A DNA stretch of 9,270 bases from Patescibacteria group bacterium (lineage in GTDB: Bacteria; Patescibacteriota; Patescibacteriia; JAACEG01; JAGUWE01): NCBI GenBank assembly GCA_020062525.1, contig JAGUWE010000108.1, positions 1-9,270 of the forward strand. Direction: 5' to 3'. The translations under genes and the position numbers were made by a program. Of this stretch, positions 1-5,814 are shown one piece after another. Within the stretch, counting starts at the first letter, position 1. Each line of letters opens with the position of its first letter. Under the pieces are notes generated by a model. The model had not been told where the DNA came from. It was given only the letters and a program-made list of their open reading frames with translations, and ran no database searches.

Positions 1-32
1 ACTAAAATAACAGCTTTTTTGATTTTGGGCAT
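1..32 (-). CDS. possible start of a gene leaving the window (MPKIKKAVIL...)
   Basis: An ATG on the minus strand opens a frame reading MPKIKKAVIL, followed by a codon beginning GT, and then leaves the window. A short basic start leading into a hydrophobic strand resembles the N-terminus of sugar-phosphate nucleotidyltransferases such as GalU, but ten residues cannot identify a family. The frame begins 97 bp beyond the stop of the amidohydrolase and on the same strand. A TGCTATAAT extended -10 box lies upstream. There is no Shine-Dalgarno site, as with the other genes here. The possible link with the UDP-sugar dehydrogenase further along is only a guess. Confidence 0.3.
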   Translation of the reverse strand, partial: MPKIKKAVIL

Positions 33-37
33 AAAAC

Positions 38-91
38 AAACTTAAAAGTGAAAAACGAAAAAGTAAAAACTCCAGCGTAAAACTTAAAAGT
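38..91. repeat. direct repeat AAACTTAAAAGT, two copies
   Basis: The 12-mer AAACTTAAAAGT occurs at 38-49 and again at 80-91. Between the copies lies A-rich sequence with further GTGAAAA/GTAAAAA variants. It reads like degenerate low-complexity intergenic sequence and not like an array with a defined unit. Confidence 0.5.
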
Positions 92-125
92 ATTTTTATT
101 ATAGCAAATTTTCTTGTAAAATACT
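89..125 (-). terminator. weak AT-only inverted repeat after the amidohydrolase stop
   Basis: AGTATTTT (89-96) and AAAATACT (118-125) are perfect 8-bp inverted arms around a 21-nt loop, directly downstream of the amidohydrolase stop. Read on the minus strand, the second arm runs into TTTAAGTTTT. The stem is AT-rich and the loop long, so terminator function is doubtful. Confidence 0.2.
98..106 (-). promoter_or_regulatory. candidate extended -10 promoter for the left-edge frame
   Basis: The minus strand reads TGCTATAAT, a perfect -10 hexamer with the TGn extension. A start about 7 bp downstream would place transcription near 91, some 60 nt before the ATG at 32. No good -35 box is present (TAGTAT at 17-bp spacing). 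Confidence 0.3.
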
Positions 126-129
126 ACTT

Positions 130-1365
130 TTAAAGTTTCTGGCTAATCTCTTGACATTTCTCTATGATTTCCTCTTCTCCTTTCACTATCCGATTTTCCA
201 TTAACACTTGACCATCGCAGATGACTGTGTCAACACAACTGCCGCCGCCAGCGTAAATCAAATTAGAAAGTGAATTATAATTGGGGACCAGTTCCGGCTG
301 CTTTATATCTATTAAAATTAAATCGGCTAAATTTCCTTCTTGAATTTTGCCTAGCGGTAACTTTAGAGTTTGACTGGCATTAAATGTAGCTAAATTAAAA
401 CACTCCTTTACCGGCAGGATGGTTGGATCAAATTGAGTAACTTTTTGCAAAAGAGCAGCAAATTTCATTTCCTCAAATAAGTCCAAATTATTATTAGAAG
501 AGACGCCATCAGTGCCTAATAAAATATTAACTCCAGCGTTTTTTAATCTTTGATAAGCCAAAATACCACTGGCTAATTTCATATTAGAAGTGGGATTATA
601 AACTACACTGGAGCCGGTTTTGGCTAAAAGCTCAATTTCCTTTTCATTTAGCCAGATCGCGTGGGCAAAAATAATTTCCGGTCCCAGAAAATCAAAGTTT
701 GCCAAATATTCAACTGGTCGCAAACGATGCTGTTTAAAACAACTATCAACTTCTTCTTGGGTCTCTGAAAGATGCATCTGAATCAATAAATTGTTTTCCG
801 AGGCGAATCTCTTGGCCCAAAGAAGATTTTCTTGGTTGACAGTATAAATAGAATGGGGGCCTAAGGTTAAAGTGATTCGCTGGTTTAAATTTGATTTTAA
901 TTTCTCATACTGTTCAGCCACAAATTTTTTTTGTCCGCGCTGGTCAAAATCAATCAAAAGCAAACCAATAAAAGCGCGTAGCCCCATTTCTTCCACTGCT
1001 TTAATTGTTGCTTGCGGCTCCCAATACATATCGCAAAAACAAGTGGTGCCGGATTTAATCATTTCCAGACAGGCAAGTTTACTGCCCCAATAGATATCTT
1101 CCTTGGTTAACCGGGCTTCAGCCGGCCAGATTTTTTCTTTTAGCCACTGTTTTAGTGACAAATCATCAGCGTAACCGCGTAGCAGGGTCATAGCCGCGTG
1201 AGTATGGCTATTGACTAATCCAGGCAGGATGGCTTTATTTTGGCCATTAATAATTTGAGCGGCTATTTCACTCAAATTCCGACCAATTTTTTTAATTAAA
1301 TTACCCTCCATCAAAATATCAACAATTTCGCCGTCTAATTGAACATTTTTAATTAAAATTGACAT
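130..1365 (-). CDS. mtaD: 5-methylthioadenosine/S-adenosylhomocysteine deaminase-type amidohydrolase
   Basis: This is a complete 411-residue cytosolic amidohydrolase of the TrzA/ATZ/MtaD group. Metal and active-site positions are all visible: SHTHA with H54 and H56, QMHLSE with H198 and the catalytic Glu E201, FAHAIWL with H235, and GTDGVSS with D286. GPHSIYT (H171) matches a substrate-contacting segment of characterised MTA/SAH deaminases. The N- and C-terminal strands (1-50 and about 345-395) form the small beta-sandwich that flanks the barrel. The expected reaction is hydrolytic deamination of methylthioadenosine or S-adenosylhomocysteine to the inosine form. Close relatives deaminate guanine, cytosine or chlorotriazines, so the substrate is inferred and not proven. 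The first ATG is used because a stop lies upstream; AGGG sits too close to it to be a normal ribosome-binding site. A minus-strand promoter with an extended -10 box lies about 95 bp upstream. Confidence 0.88.
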   Translation of the reverse strand: MSILIKNVQLDGEIVDILMEGNLIKKIGRNLSEIAAQIINGQNKAILPGLVNSHTHAAMTLLRGYADDLSLKQWLKEKIWPAEARLTKEDIYWGSKLACLEMIKSGTTCFCDMYWEPQATIKAVEEMGLRAFIGLLLIDFDQRGQKKFVAEQYEKLKSNLNQRITLTLGPHSIYTVNQENLLWAKRFASENNLLIQMHLSETQEEVDSCFKQHRLRPVEYLANFDFLGPEIIFAHAIWLNEKEIELLAKTGSSVVYNPTSNMKLASGILAYQRLKNAGVNILLGTDGVSSNNNLDLFEEMKFAALLQKVTQFDPTILPVKECFNLATFNASQTLKLPLGKIQEGNLADLILIDIKQPELVPNYNSLSNLIYAGGGSCVDTVICDGQVLMENRIVKGEEEIIEKCQEISQKL

Positions 1366-1375
1366 ACCCTAAATT

Positions 1376-1440
1376 GGATTAGCAAACTTTAGTTTGCGTC
1401 AGTTTGTGCCCTAACCACGCAGGCTAAAGCCTGCTATTCC
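1376..1440. repeat. REPIN-like doublet: two inverted REP-type hairpins
   Basis: Two 23-bp units face each other across 19 bp. The left unit (1376-1398, plus strand) contains GCAAACTTTAGTTTGC. The right unit (1418-1440, read on the minus strand) contains GCAGGCTTTAGCCTGC. Both start GGA-T/A-TA and end CG. Aligned, they match at 18 of 23 positions, and four of the five differences are two A-T to G-C swaps in matched stem positions, so both stems stay perfectly paired. This is the layout of REP singlets joined as a REPIN, the type mobilised by RAYT (TnpA-REP) Y1 transposases. No such transposase is in this window. The element would lie in the 5' leader of the amidohydrolase mRNA. Confidence 0.65.
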
Positions 1441-1468
1441 TCTCCCTAAAAGATTATTCAACGCTCTT

Positions 1469-1498
1469 ATTATACCAATTATCAAGGGTATTTTACAA
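1469..1498 (-). promoter_or_regulatory. promoter for the amidohydrolase gene
   Basis: On the minus strand TTGTAA (1498-1493) is followed after 18 bp by TATAAT (1474-1469). TGG precedes the -10 box, giving an extended -10 (TGGTATAAT). Transcription would start near 1462 and give a leader of about 97 nt that includes the REPIN-like hairpins. Confidence 0.6.
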
Positions 1499-1520
1499 AT
1501 AAAATAATTTGTGTTATTTT
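1492..1520 (+). promoter_or_regulatory. candidate promoter for polA
   Basis: TTTACA (1492-1497), a 17-bp spacer and TATTTT (1515-1520) form a moderate sigma-70-type promoter. It would start near 1527 and give a leader of about 145 nt. Its -35 box overlaps the -35 box of the opposing amidohydrolase promoter. A 6-bp inverted repeat, ACAAAT/ATTTGT (1495-1500 and 1507-1512), lies within the spacer. A second choice is TATAAA at 1564-1569, which has no clear -35. Confidence 0.35.
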
Positions 1521-1546
1521 GAAGATAAAGAAATAAAAAAATTAAT

Positions 1547-1645
1547 TTAGGCCTCTTTTAAACTATAAAAAGACTGAGAGGTCTTTATTTTAAAATAATC
1601 ACCTCTTTCAAATATCCGCGGCTGGTCAAACCCGGTCGCTAGCAT
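1547..1645 (-). CDS. possible 32-residue small protein, unrecognised
   Basis: A short frame on the minus strand begins MLATGFDQPRIFERGDY, continues for 15 residues including FKIKTSQ, and ends EA with TAA. The composition is mixed and protein-like (charged, aromatic, Gly, Pro) and not the Lys/Asn/Ile/Phe-rich output usual for AT-rich spacer. Its first half uses GC-rich codons (GCG ACC GGG, CCG CGG) in otherwise AT-rich sequence. A stop codon immediately precedes the ATG, so the start is fixed. There is no Shine-Dalgarno site. I do not recognise the product and see no signal peptide or membrane segment. The same DNA also reads as a structured leader of polA on the other strand. The frame may be chance or a remnant. 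Confidence 0.3.
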   Translation of the reverse strand: MLATGFDQPRIFERGDYFKIKTSQSFYSLKEA

Positions 1646-1671
1646 TTAGAAAAATTTGATCAAATCTAAAT
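1551..1671 (+). promoter_or_regulatory. structured, attenuator-like leader of polA
   Basis: Several potential RNA structures follow one another. AGAGGT (1577-1582) can pair with GCCTCT (1551-1556, one G-U pair) or with ACCTCT (1601-1606), so these pairings exclude each other. The two CCTCTTT copies are direct repeats (1552-1558 and 1602-1608, the second CCTCTTT followed by CAAA). AAAGAC (1569-1574) can pair with GTCTTT (1581-1586). The second pairing encloses the palindrome TTATTTTAAAATAA. A GC-rich hairpin follows: GCGGCTGG (1618-1625), loop TCAAAC, CCGGTCGC (1632-1639), 8 bp with two G-U pairs. A palindrome then reaches the ATG. A regulatory role is inferred from layout alone, and no known riboswitch family was matched. 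Confidence 0.35.
1644..1671. repeat. palindrome ending at the polA start codon
   Basis: ATTTGATCAAAT (1654-1665) is a perfect 12-bp palindrome. It is enclosed by ATTTAG (1644-1649) and CTAAAT (1666-1671), with four extra A residues on the left side. The right arm ends at the base before the polA ATG, so it could be an operator or a start-masking hairpin. Confidence 0.55.
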
Positions 1672-4422
1672 ATGTTAACTACTAAAAAGGAGAAATTTGT
1701 CATCATTGACGGCAATGCAATTTTGCATCGGGCTTGGCATGCTTTACCGCCTTTGACTACCAAAAGCGGCCAATTAGTTAACGCTGTTTATGGTTTTATT
1801 TTGATTTTACTTAAAGTGCTAAAAGAACTCAAACCGACTTATCTGGCCGTGACTTTTGACAAAGCCGCTCCAACTTTTCGCCATAAAGAATACAAAGAAT
1901 ATAAAGCTAATCGAGTCAAACAGCCGGACGAACTTTATGAGCAAATCCCCCAGATTAAGCAGGTTGTCTCAGCTTTCGGCGCGCCTATTTATGAAAAAGA
2001 AGGTTTTGAAGCCGATGATGTTATCGCCACTTTGGCTCACCAATCCGACCAGGATAATATTATTGTGACTGGCGATTTAGATACTTTGCAGTTGGTTAAT
2101 AAAAACACCAAAGTTTGCGCTTTGAAAAAAGGCATCAGCGAAACAATAATTTATGACGAAAAAGCAGTTAAAGAACGCTATGGCCTCGTGCCAGAGCAAA
2201 TGATTGATTTCAAAGCCCTGCGCGGCGATCCTTCGGACAACATTCCTGGTGTCAGGGGCATTGGTGAAAAAACCGCGGCCGAGCTACTGCAAAAATTTGG
2301 CTCTTTGGCAAAAATTTACGAGCATTTAAAAGAAGTCAAAGATATCGCGCCTAAGATTAAAGAGGCGCTTTTGACGCACAGAGAGGAAGTTAAACAAAAT
2401 AAAAAATTAGTAACTTTAATTAAAGAGGTGCCAATTAAATTTTCCCCAGACGACGCGCTTTGGCAAGGCGTTGATCTTAAACAGGTGGTTAATCTTTTTC
2501 AAGAATTTGGATTCAGGTCGTTGCTGGGAAAAGTTGAAAATTTGCCGGCCAGACAAAAACAAACTCTCTTTGCCGAAAAAAAAGAAATGGTGGAAAAAAA
2601 GACCCTCGAGCATTACCACTTGATTGACGATGAAAAAAAATTCGCTGATTTTTTAACAAAACTAAAAAAGCAGAAAATTTTTGCTTTTGATACCGAAAGC
2701 ACCGGGCTTGATCCTTTTCGGGAAAATTTATTAGGTATGAGTTTTTCTTGGCAAATTGGAGTCGCTTATTACCTACCCGTTACTTCTTCACAAACTAAAA
2801 TCCCTCTTGAAGTTTTAAATTTAAAACTTCAACCAATTATTGAAAATCCGCAGATAAAAAAAATCGGCCATAATATTAAATATGATTTAGAAATGTTAGA
2901 TGGTTTTGGTTGGAAACTTCGGGGCGTTGAATTTGACACCATGATTGCTTCCTATTTACTTAATCCCGGCTCGCGCGCCCACGGCTTGGATAGTTTAGCT
3001 TTTTCTGAATTCGGCCATCAAAAAATCAGCATTAAAAGCTTAATTGGCACAGGGCGAGGTCAGGTCAGTTTAGCCCAGGTCCCGAAAGAAAAGGTTTCGG
3101 AGTATTCCTGCGAAGATGCTGATTACACCTGGCGACTTTACAATTTATTAGCCAAAGAACTAAAAGAAAGGGGACAAGTTAAATTATTTCAAGAAATTGA
3201 AATGCCGCTGGTTGAGATTTTGGCCAAAATGGAAAAGTTTGGAATTAAAATTAATGAAGGGAAACTGGCTAAAATTTCCCAAGAAGTCGGCAGCGAACTT
3301 AATCAGTTGGAAAAAAAGATTTATCAGTTAGCCGGCACTGATTTTAATATTAACTCGCCGCTTCAGCTTAAAGAAATTTTATTTAAGAAATTAAATTTAA
3401 GCACCGAGGAAATCAGAAAGAATAAAACCGGTTTTTCTACCGCCGCCAGCGAACTTGAGAAGCTTAAGGAAAAACATCCGATTGTCAGTTTAGTTGGCGA
3501 GTACCGGGAATTAGCCAAATTAAAATCAACATATTTAGATGCTCTGCCTGCTCTTATTAACCCTAAAACAGGACGGCTTCATACCAGTTTTAACCAGACA
3601 GTCACGGCCACCGGCCGGTTTTCTTCTTCTGAGCCGAATTTACAAAATATTCCTGCTCGCGGCAATTGGGGCAAGGAAATCAGATCAGCTTTTATTGCCG
3701 AAAGAGGCAATAAAATTTTAGCGGCCGATTATTCGCAGATTGAATTGCGTATTGTGGCTTCTTTGGCGCGCGATGAAAAAATGTTAGCTGCTTTTCGCGC
3801 CGGCGAGGACATCCACTCAAGAACCGCCGCCGAAATTTATAATTGCCAGATTAGCGAAGTTACCCCGGATATGCGGCGCAAGGCCAAAGAAGTTAATTTC
3901 GGTGTGCTTTATGGCATGCGGGCTTATGGCTTGGCAGAAAGAACTGAAATTTCCCGCGAAGAAGCCAAAGTTTTTATTGACAAATACTTTGCCATTCACC
4001 GGGGTATTAAAAAATATATTGATAAAATTATTGCCGAAGCATGCGACAAAGGTTATGCCGAGACACTTTTTGGCAGGAAGCGCTATTTGCCTGAAATTAA
4101 TTCCGGGGTGCCGCAGATTAGAGCCGCGGCTGAACGGATGGCTATTAATATGCCGATTCAAGGCACGGCCGCTGATCTTATAAAATTAGCTATGATTAAA
4201 ATTTTTGAAGCTCTCAAGAAGTTTTCGCCGGAAGAAGTGAAAATGATTTTGCAAGTTCATGACGAATTGGTCTTTAAGGTTAAAACCGATTTAGTTGACA
4301 TAATCGCCAAAATCGTTAAATTAGAAATGGAGCAAGTGATAAAACTTCAAGCACCAATTGAAGTGAAAATAGAAGCAGGAAACAATTGGGGAGAACTCAT
4401 TGAGTTAAACCCTAAATCTTAA
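1672..4422 (+). CDS. polA: DNA polymerase I, with all three activities apparently intact
   Basis: This 916-residue enzyme, for Okazaki-fragment maturation and repair synthesis, has three intact modules. The 5' nuclease (about 1-290) has IIDGN (D13), TFDKAAPTFR, FEADD (E113, D115, D116), TGDLDTLQL (D135, D137), GDPSDNIPG and a helix-hairpin-helix GVRGIGEKTA. The 3'-5' proofreading domain (about 310-500) keeps FDTES (D340, E342), HNIKYD (D405) and YSCED (Y478, D482). The polymerase domain has motif A DYSQIELR (D686), motif B RRKAKEVNFGVLYG (R735, K739, F743, Y747) and motif C QVHDELVF (D864, E865). Many bacterial homologues, such as those of Taq and Bacillus, have lost the exonuclease residues seen here. 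The last residues, IELNPKS, extend past the usual GNNWGE-type end and are encoded by repeat-like sequence. There is no Shine-Dalgarno site. It is probably cotranscribed with holA. Confidence 0.98.
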   Translation: MLTTKKEKFVIIDGNAILHRAWHALPPLTTKSGQLVNAVYGFILILLKVLKELKPTYLAVTFDKAAPTFRHKEYKEYKANRVKQPDELYEQIPQIKQVVSAFGAPIYEKEGFEADDVIATLAHQSDQDNIIVTGDLDTLQLVNKNTKVCALKKGISETIIYDEKAVKERYGLVPEQMIDFKALRGDPSDNIPGVRGIGEKTAAELLQKFGSLAKIYEHLKEVKDIAPKIKEALLTHREEVKQNKKLVTLIKEVPIKFSPDDALWQGVDLKQVVNLFQEFGFRSLLGKVENLPARQKQTLFAEKKEMVEKKTLEHYHLIDDEKKFADFLTKLKKQKIFAFDTESTGLDPFRENLLGMSFSWQIGVAYYLPVTSSQTKIPLEVLNLKLQPIIENPQIKKIGHNIKYDLEMLDGFGWKLRGVEFDTMIASYLLNPGSRAHGLDSLAFSEFGHQKISIKSLIGTGRGQVSLAQVPKEKVSEYSCEDADYTWRLYNLLAKELKERGQVKLFQEIEMPLVEILAKMEKFGIKINEGKLAKISQEVGSELNQLEKKIYQLAGTDFNINSPLQLKEILFKKLNLSTEEIRKNKTGFSTAASELEKLKEKHPIVSLVGEYRELAKLKSTYLDALPALINPKTGRLHTSFNQTVTATGRFSSSEPNLQNIPARGNWGKEIRSAFIAERGNKILAADYSQIELRIVASLARDEKMLAAFRAGEDIHSRTAAEIYNCQISEVTPDMRRKAKEVNFGVLYGMRAYGLAERTEISREEAKVFIDKYFAIHRGIKKYIDKIIAEACDKGYAETLFGRKRYLPEINSGVPQIRAAAERMAINMPIQGTAADLIKLAMIKIFEALKKFSPEEVKMILQVHDELVFKVKTDLVDIIAKIVKLEMEQVIKLQAPIEVKIEAGNNWGELIELNPKS

Positions 4423-4451
4423 ATTCGAAATCCTAAACAAATTCGAATTTA
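4420..4451 (+). repeat. inverted repeat overlapping the polA stop codon
   Basis: TAAATTCGAA (4420-4429) and TTCGAATTTA (4442-4451) are perfect 10-bp arms around a 12-nt loop, and the left arm contains the polA TAA. The sequence belongs to the same AAATTC/ATCCTAAA low-complexity type seen again near 5841-5862. It could weakly attenuate read-through to holA, but the T-run that follows is not adjacent to the stem. Confidence 0.6.
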
Positions 4452-4468
4452 GAATTTTTAACAATTCT
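4451..4468 (+). repeat. short inverted repeat ending at the holA start codon
   Basis: AGAATT (4451-4456) and AATTCT (4463-4468) are 6-bp inverted arms around TTTAAC. The right arm ends at the base before the holA ATG, where a Shine-Dalgarno site would normally lie. As RNA it would be a weak AU-rich hairpin. Confidence 0.45.
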
Positions 4469-5449
4469 ATGATTCTTTTTCTTTACGGCGAGGATACTTA
4501 TCGCAGTCGGAGAAAATTGCGTGAGTTTAAGGAAAAATTTTTAAAAGAAGTTGATCCTTCCGGCTTGAACCTGACTTATCTTTCAGGCGAAAGGTTGGAT
4601 TTGGAAAATTTTACCAAAACCAGTTTGGCTTCGGCTTTTTTAGCCAAAAAAAGAATGATTATAATTGAGGATCTCTTGAGCCGCAACAAAAACAAATCAT
4701 TTAAAGACGATTTGCTTAATTTGCTTTTGGAAAAAAACCAGAGGATTAATAATATCCTGCTTTTTTACGAATCGCAAAAAATTGCAACCAAAGATAAATT
4801 GTTTGCTTTTTTGGCTGCTCAGCGCTACGCCCAGGAATTTTCACCCTTAAGCAGCGCTCCTCTTGAGCGTTGGCTGAGAAATGAAGCTTTATCTCGCGGA
4901 GCCAAACTTGAGGCAAAAGCGGTTGATTTATTGATTAGTTTTTTAGGTAATGATTTGTGGCAATTAAACGCGGAACTTGATAAATTAATCGCTTATAAAT
5001 TTAATTTGCAAGAAAGAATTTTAAACGACAAAGTCGAGATTGTTATAACCGGCGAAGATATCAAATTATTAGTCAAAGGTAAAATCAGCGAAGATATTTT
5101 TGCCCTGACCGATGCTTTGGGGAAAAAAGATAAAAAACAGGCCCTGCATTTGCTTCACGAACAGTTAGTTGGCGGCTTGGATCCGCTCCAGCTTTTAGCT
5201 ATGATAACCTGGCAGTTTAGAATTTTGCTTTTGGCTAAGGATTTGATTCAGAATCAGCCCCAGGCTAGAATCAGCAGCCGTCTGAACATTCATCCTTATG
5301 TGGCTCAAAAAGCAATTTTGACTTGCAAAAATTTTGAGTTTGGAGAACTTAAACAAATCTATCAGGAACTTCTTGGGATTGACATAAACATTAAAACTGG
5401 GGTGGACCCAGTTTTAATGTTTGATTTATTTGTCAGTAAAATAAGATAA
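4469..5449 (+). CDS. holA: DNA polymerase III delta subunit (clamp-loader wrench)
   Basis: At 326 residues it is close to the usual HolA length. The delta subunit opens the beta sliding clamp within the replicative clamp loader. The N-terminal strand MILFLYGEDTYRSRRKL fits the family start (LIYGEDxY). FLGNDLWQLNAELDKLIAY matches the conserved helix of the central domain. LLAMITWQFRILLLAKDL, HPYVAQKAI and the final KTGVDPVLMFDLFV match the C-terminal helical collar domain. As expected for delta, it lacks a Walker A motif. The ATG lies 46 bp after the polA stop without a Shine-Dalgarno site, and no plus-strand promoter is obvious in the gap, so cotranscription with polA is likely. Its stop is 3 bp from that of the convergent rpsT. 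Proximity of holA and rpsT is a known bacterial arrangement and supports both calls. Confidence 0.93.
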   Translation: MILFLYGEDTYRSRRKLREFKEKFLKEVDPSGLNLTYLSGERLDLENFTKTSLASAFLAKKRMIIIEDLLSRNKNKSFKDDLLNLLLEKNQRINNILLFYESQKIATKDKLFAFLAAQRYAQEFSPLSSAPLERWLRNEALSRGAKLEAKAVDLLISFLGNDLWQLNAELDKLIAYKFNLQERILNDKVEIVITGEDIKLLVKGKISEDIFALTDALGKKDKKQALHLLHEQLVGGLDPLQLLAMITWQFRILLLAKDLIQNQPQARISSRLNIHPYVAQKAILTCKNFEFGELKQIYQELLGIDINIKTGVDPVLMFDLFVSKIR

Positions 5450-5452
5450 TTT

Positions 5453-5731
5453 CTATTTTTTAAGTTTTGATTTTAACAAATTTAACATTTTGGCTAACCT
5501 AGATTTATAACGGTTGGCCGTATTTTTTTTAATAATGTTTTGGGGGGCAGCTTTATCCAAGGCCTTAATGGTTTTTTGCAGTAACTCTTCGGCTTGAGTT
5601 AAATTCTCAATAATAATACTTTTTTTTGTCTTTTTAATTAGATACTTTAGATTAGACAAAATTTGAAGATTTCTTTGCCGTCTTTTGCTACTTTGACGCA
5701 GCGCTTTTTTAGCTGATTTTTTAATTGGCAT
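5453..5731 (-). CDS. rpsT: 30S ribosomal protein S20
   Basis: This 92-residue, strongly basic and helical protein binds 16S rRNA at the base of the 30S subunit. PIKKSAKKALRQSSKRRQRN at the N-terminus and the C-terminal NIIKKNTANRYKSRLAKML are the conserved S20 segments, and its length is typical. The start is fixed by the family's MP(I/N)xKSAxK pattern. There is no Shine-Dalgarno site upstream (CTTTAACTTAATGAATT), and I could not find a convincing promoter. The gene ends in TAG three bases from the end of holA on the opposite strand. Transcripts of either gene must therefore run into the other unless termination occurs inside a coding region. Confidence 0.95.
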   Translation of the reverse strand: MPIKKSAKKALRQSSKRRQRNLQILSNLKYLIKKTKKSIIIENLTQAEELLQKTIKALDKAAPQNIIKKNTANRYKSRLAKMLNLLKSKLKK

Positions 5732-5814
5732 AATTCATTAAGTTAAAGTGAATTAATTAATATTGGAGAACTTTCTCTTATTTCCTAATATGACTTTTAT
5801 TAACCTTCTAAAAT

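Noticed and set aside
872..1093. Plus-strand 73-codon open frame opposite the amidohydrolase
   Set aside because: It is a shadow frame over conserved barrel sequence, with no supporting motif or start signal.
1567..1590. Intrinsic terminator: AAAGAC/GTCTTT stem followed by a T-rich stretch
   Set aside because: No gene ends upstream on either strand, the stem is only 6 bp and AT-rich, and the T-run is interrupted. It is better described as part of the leader.
1570..1640. Possible TPP riboswitch, because CTGAGA occurs in the polA leader
   Set aside because: The GGGG-type opening strand, the ACCUGAUC segment and the closing GCGUAGGG element are absent, and polA is not a thiamine gene.
3817..4161. 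Minus-strand 114-codon open frame inside polA
   Set aside because: It is a shadow of the strongly conserved polymerase domain, and no family features are visible in its translation.
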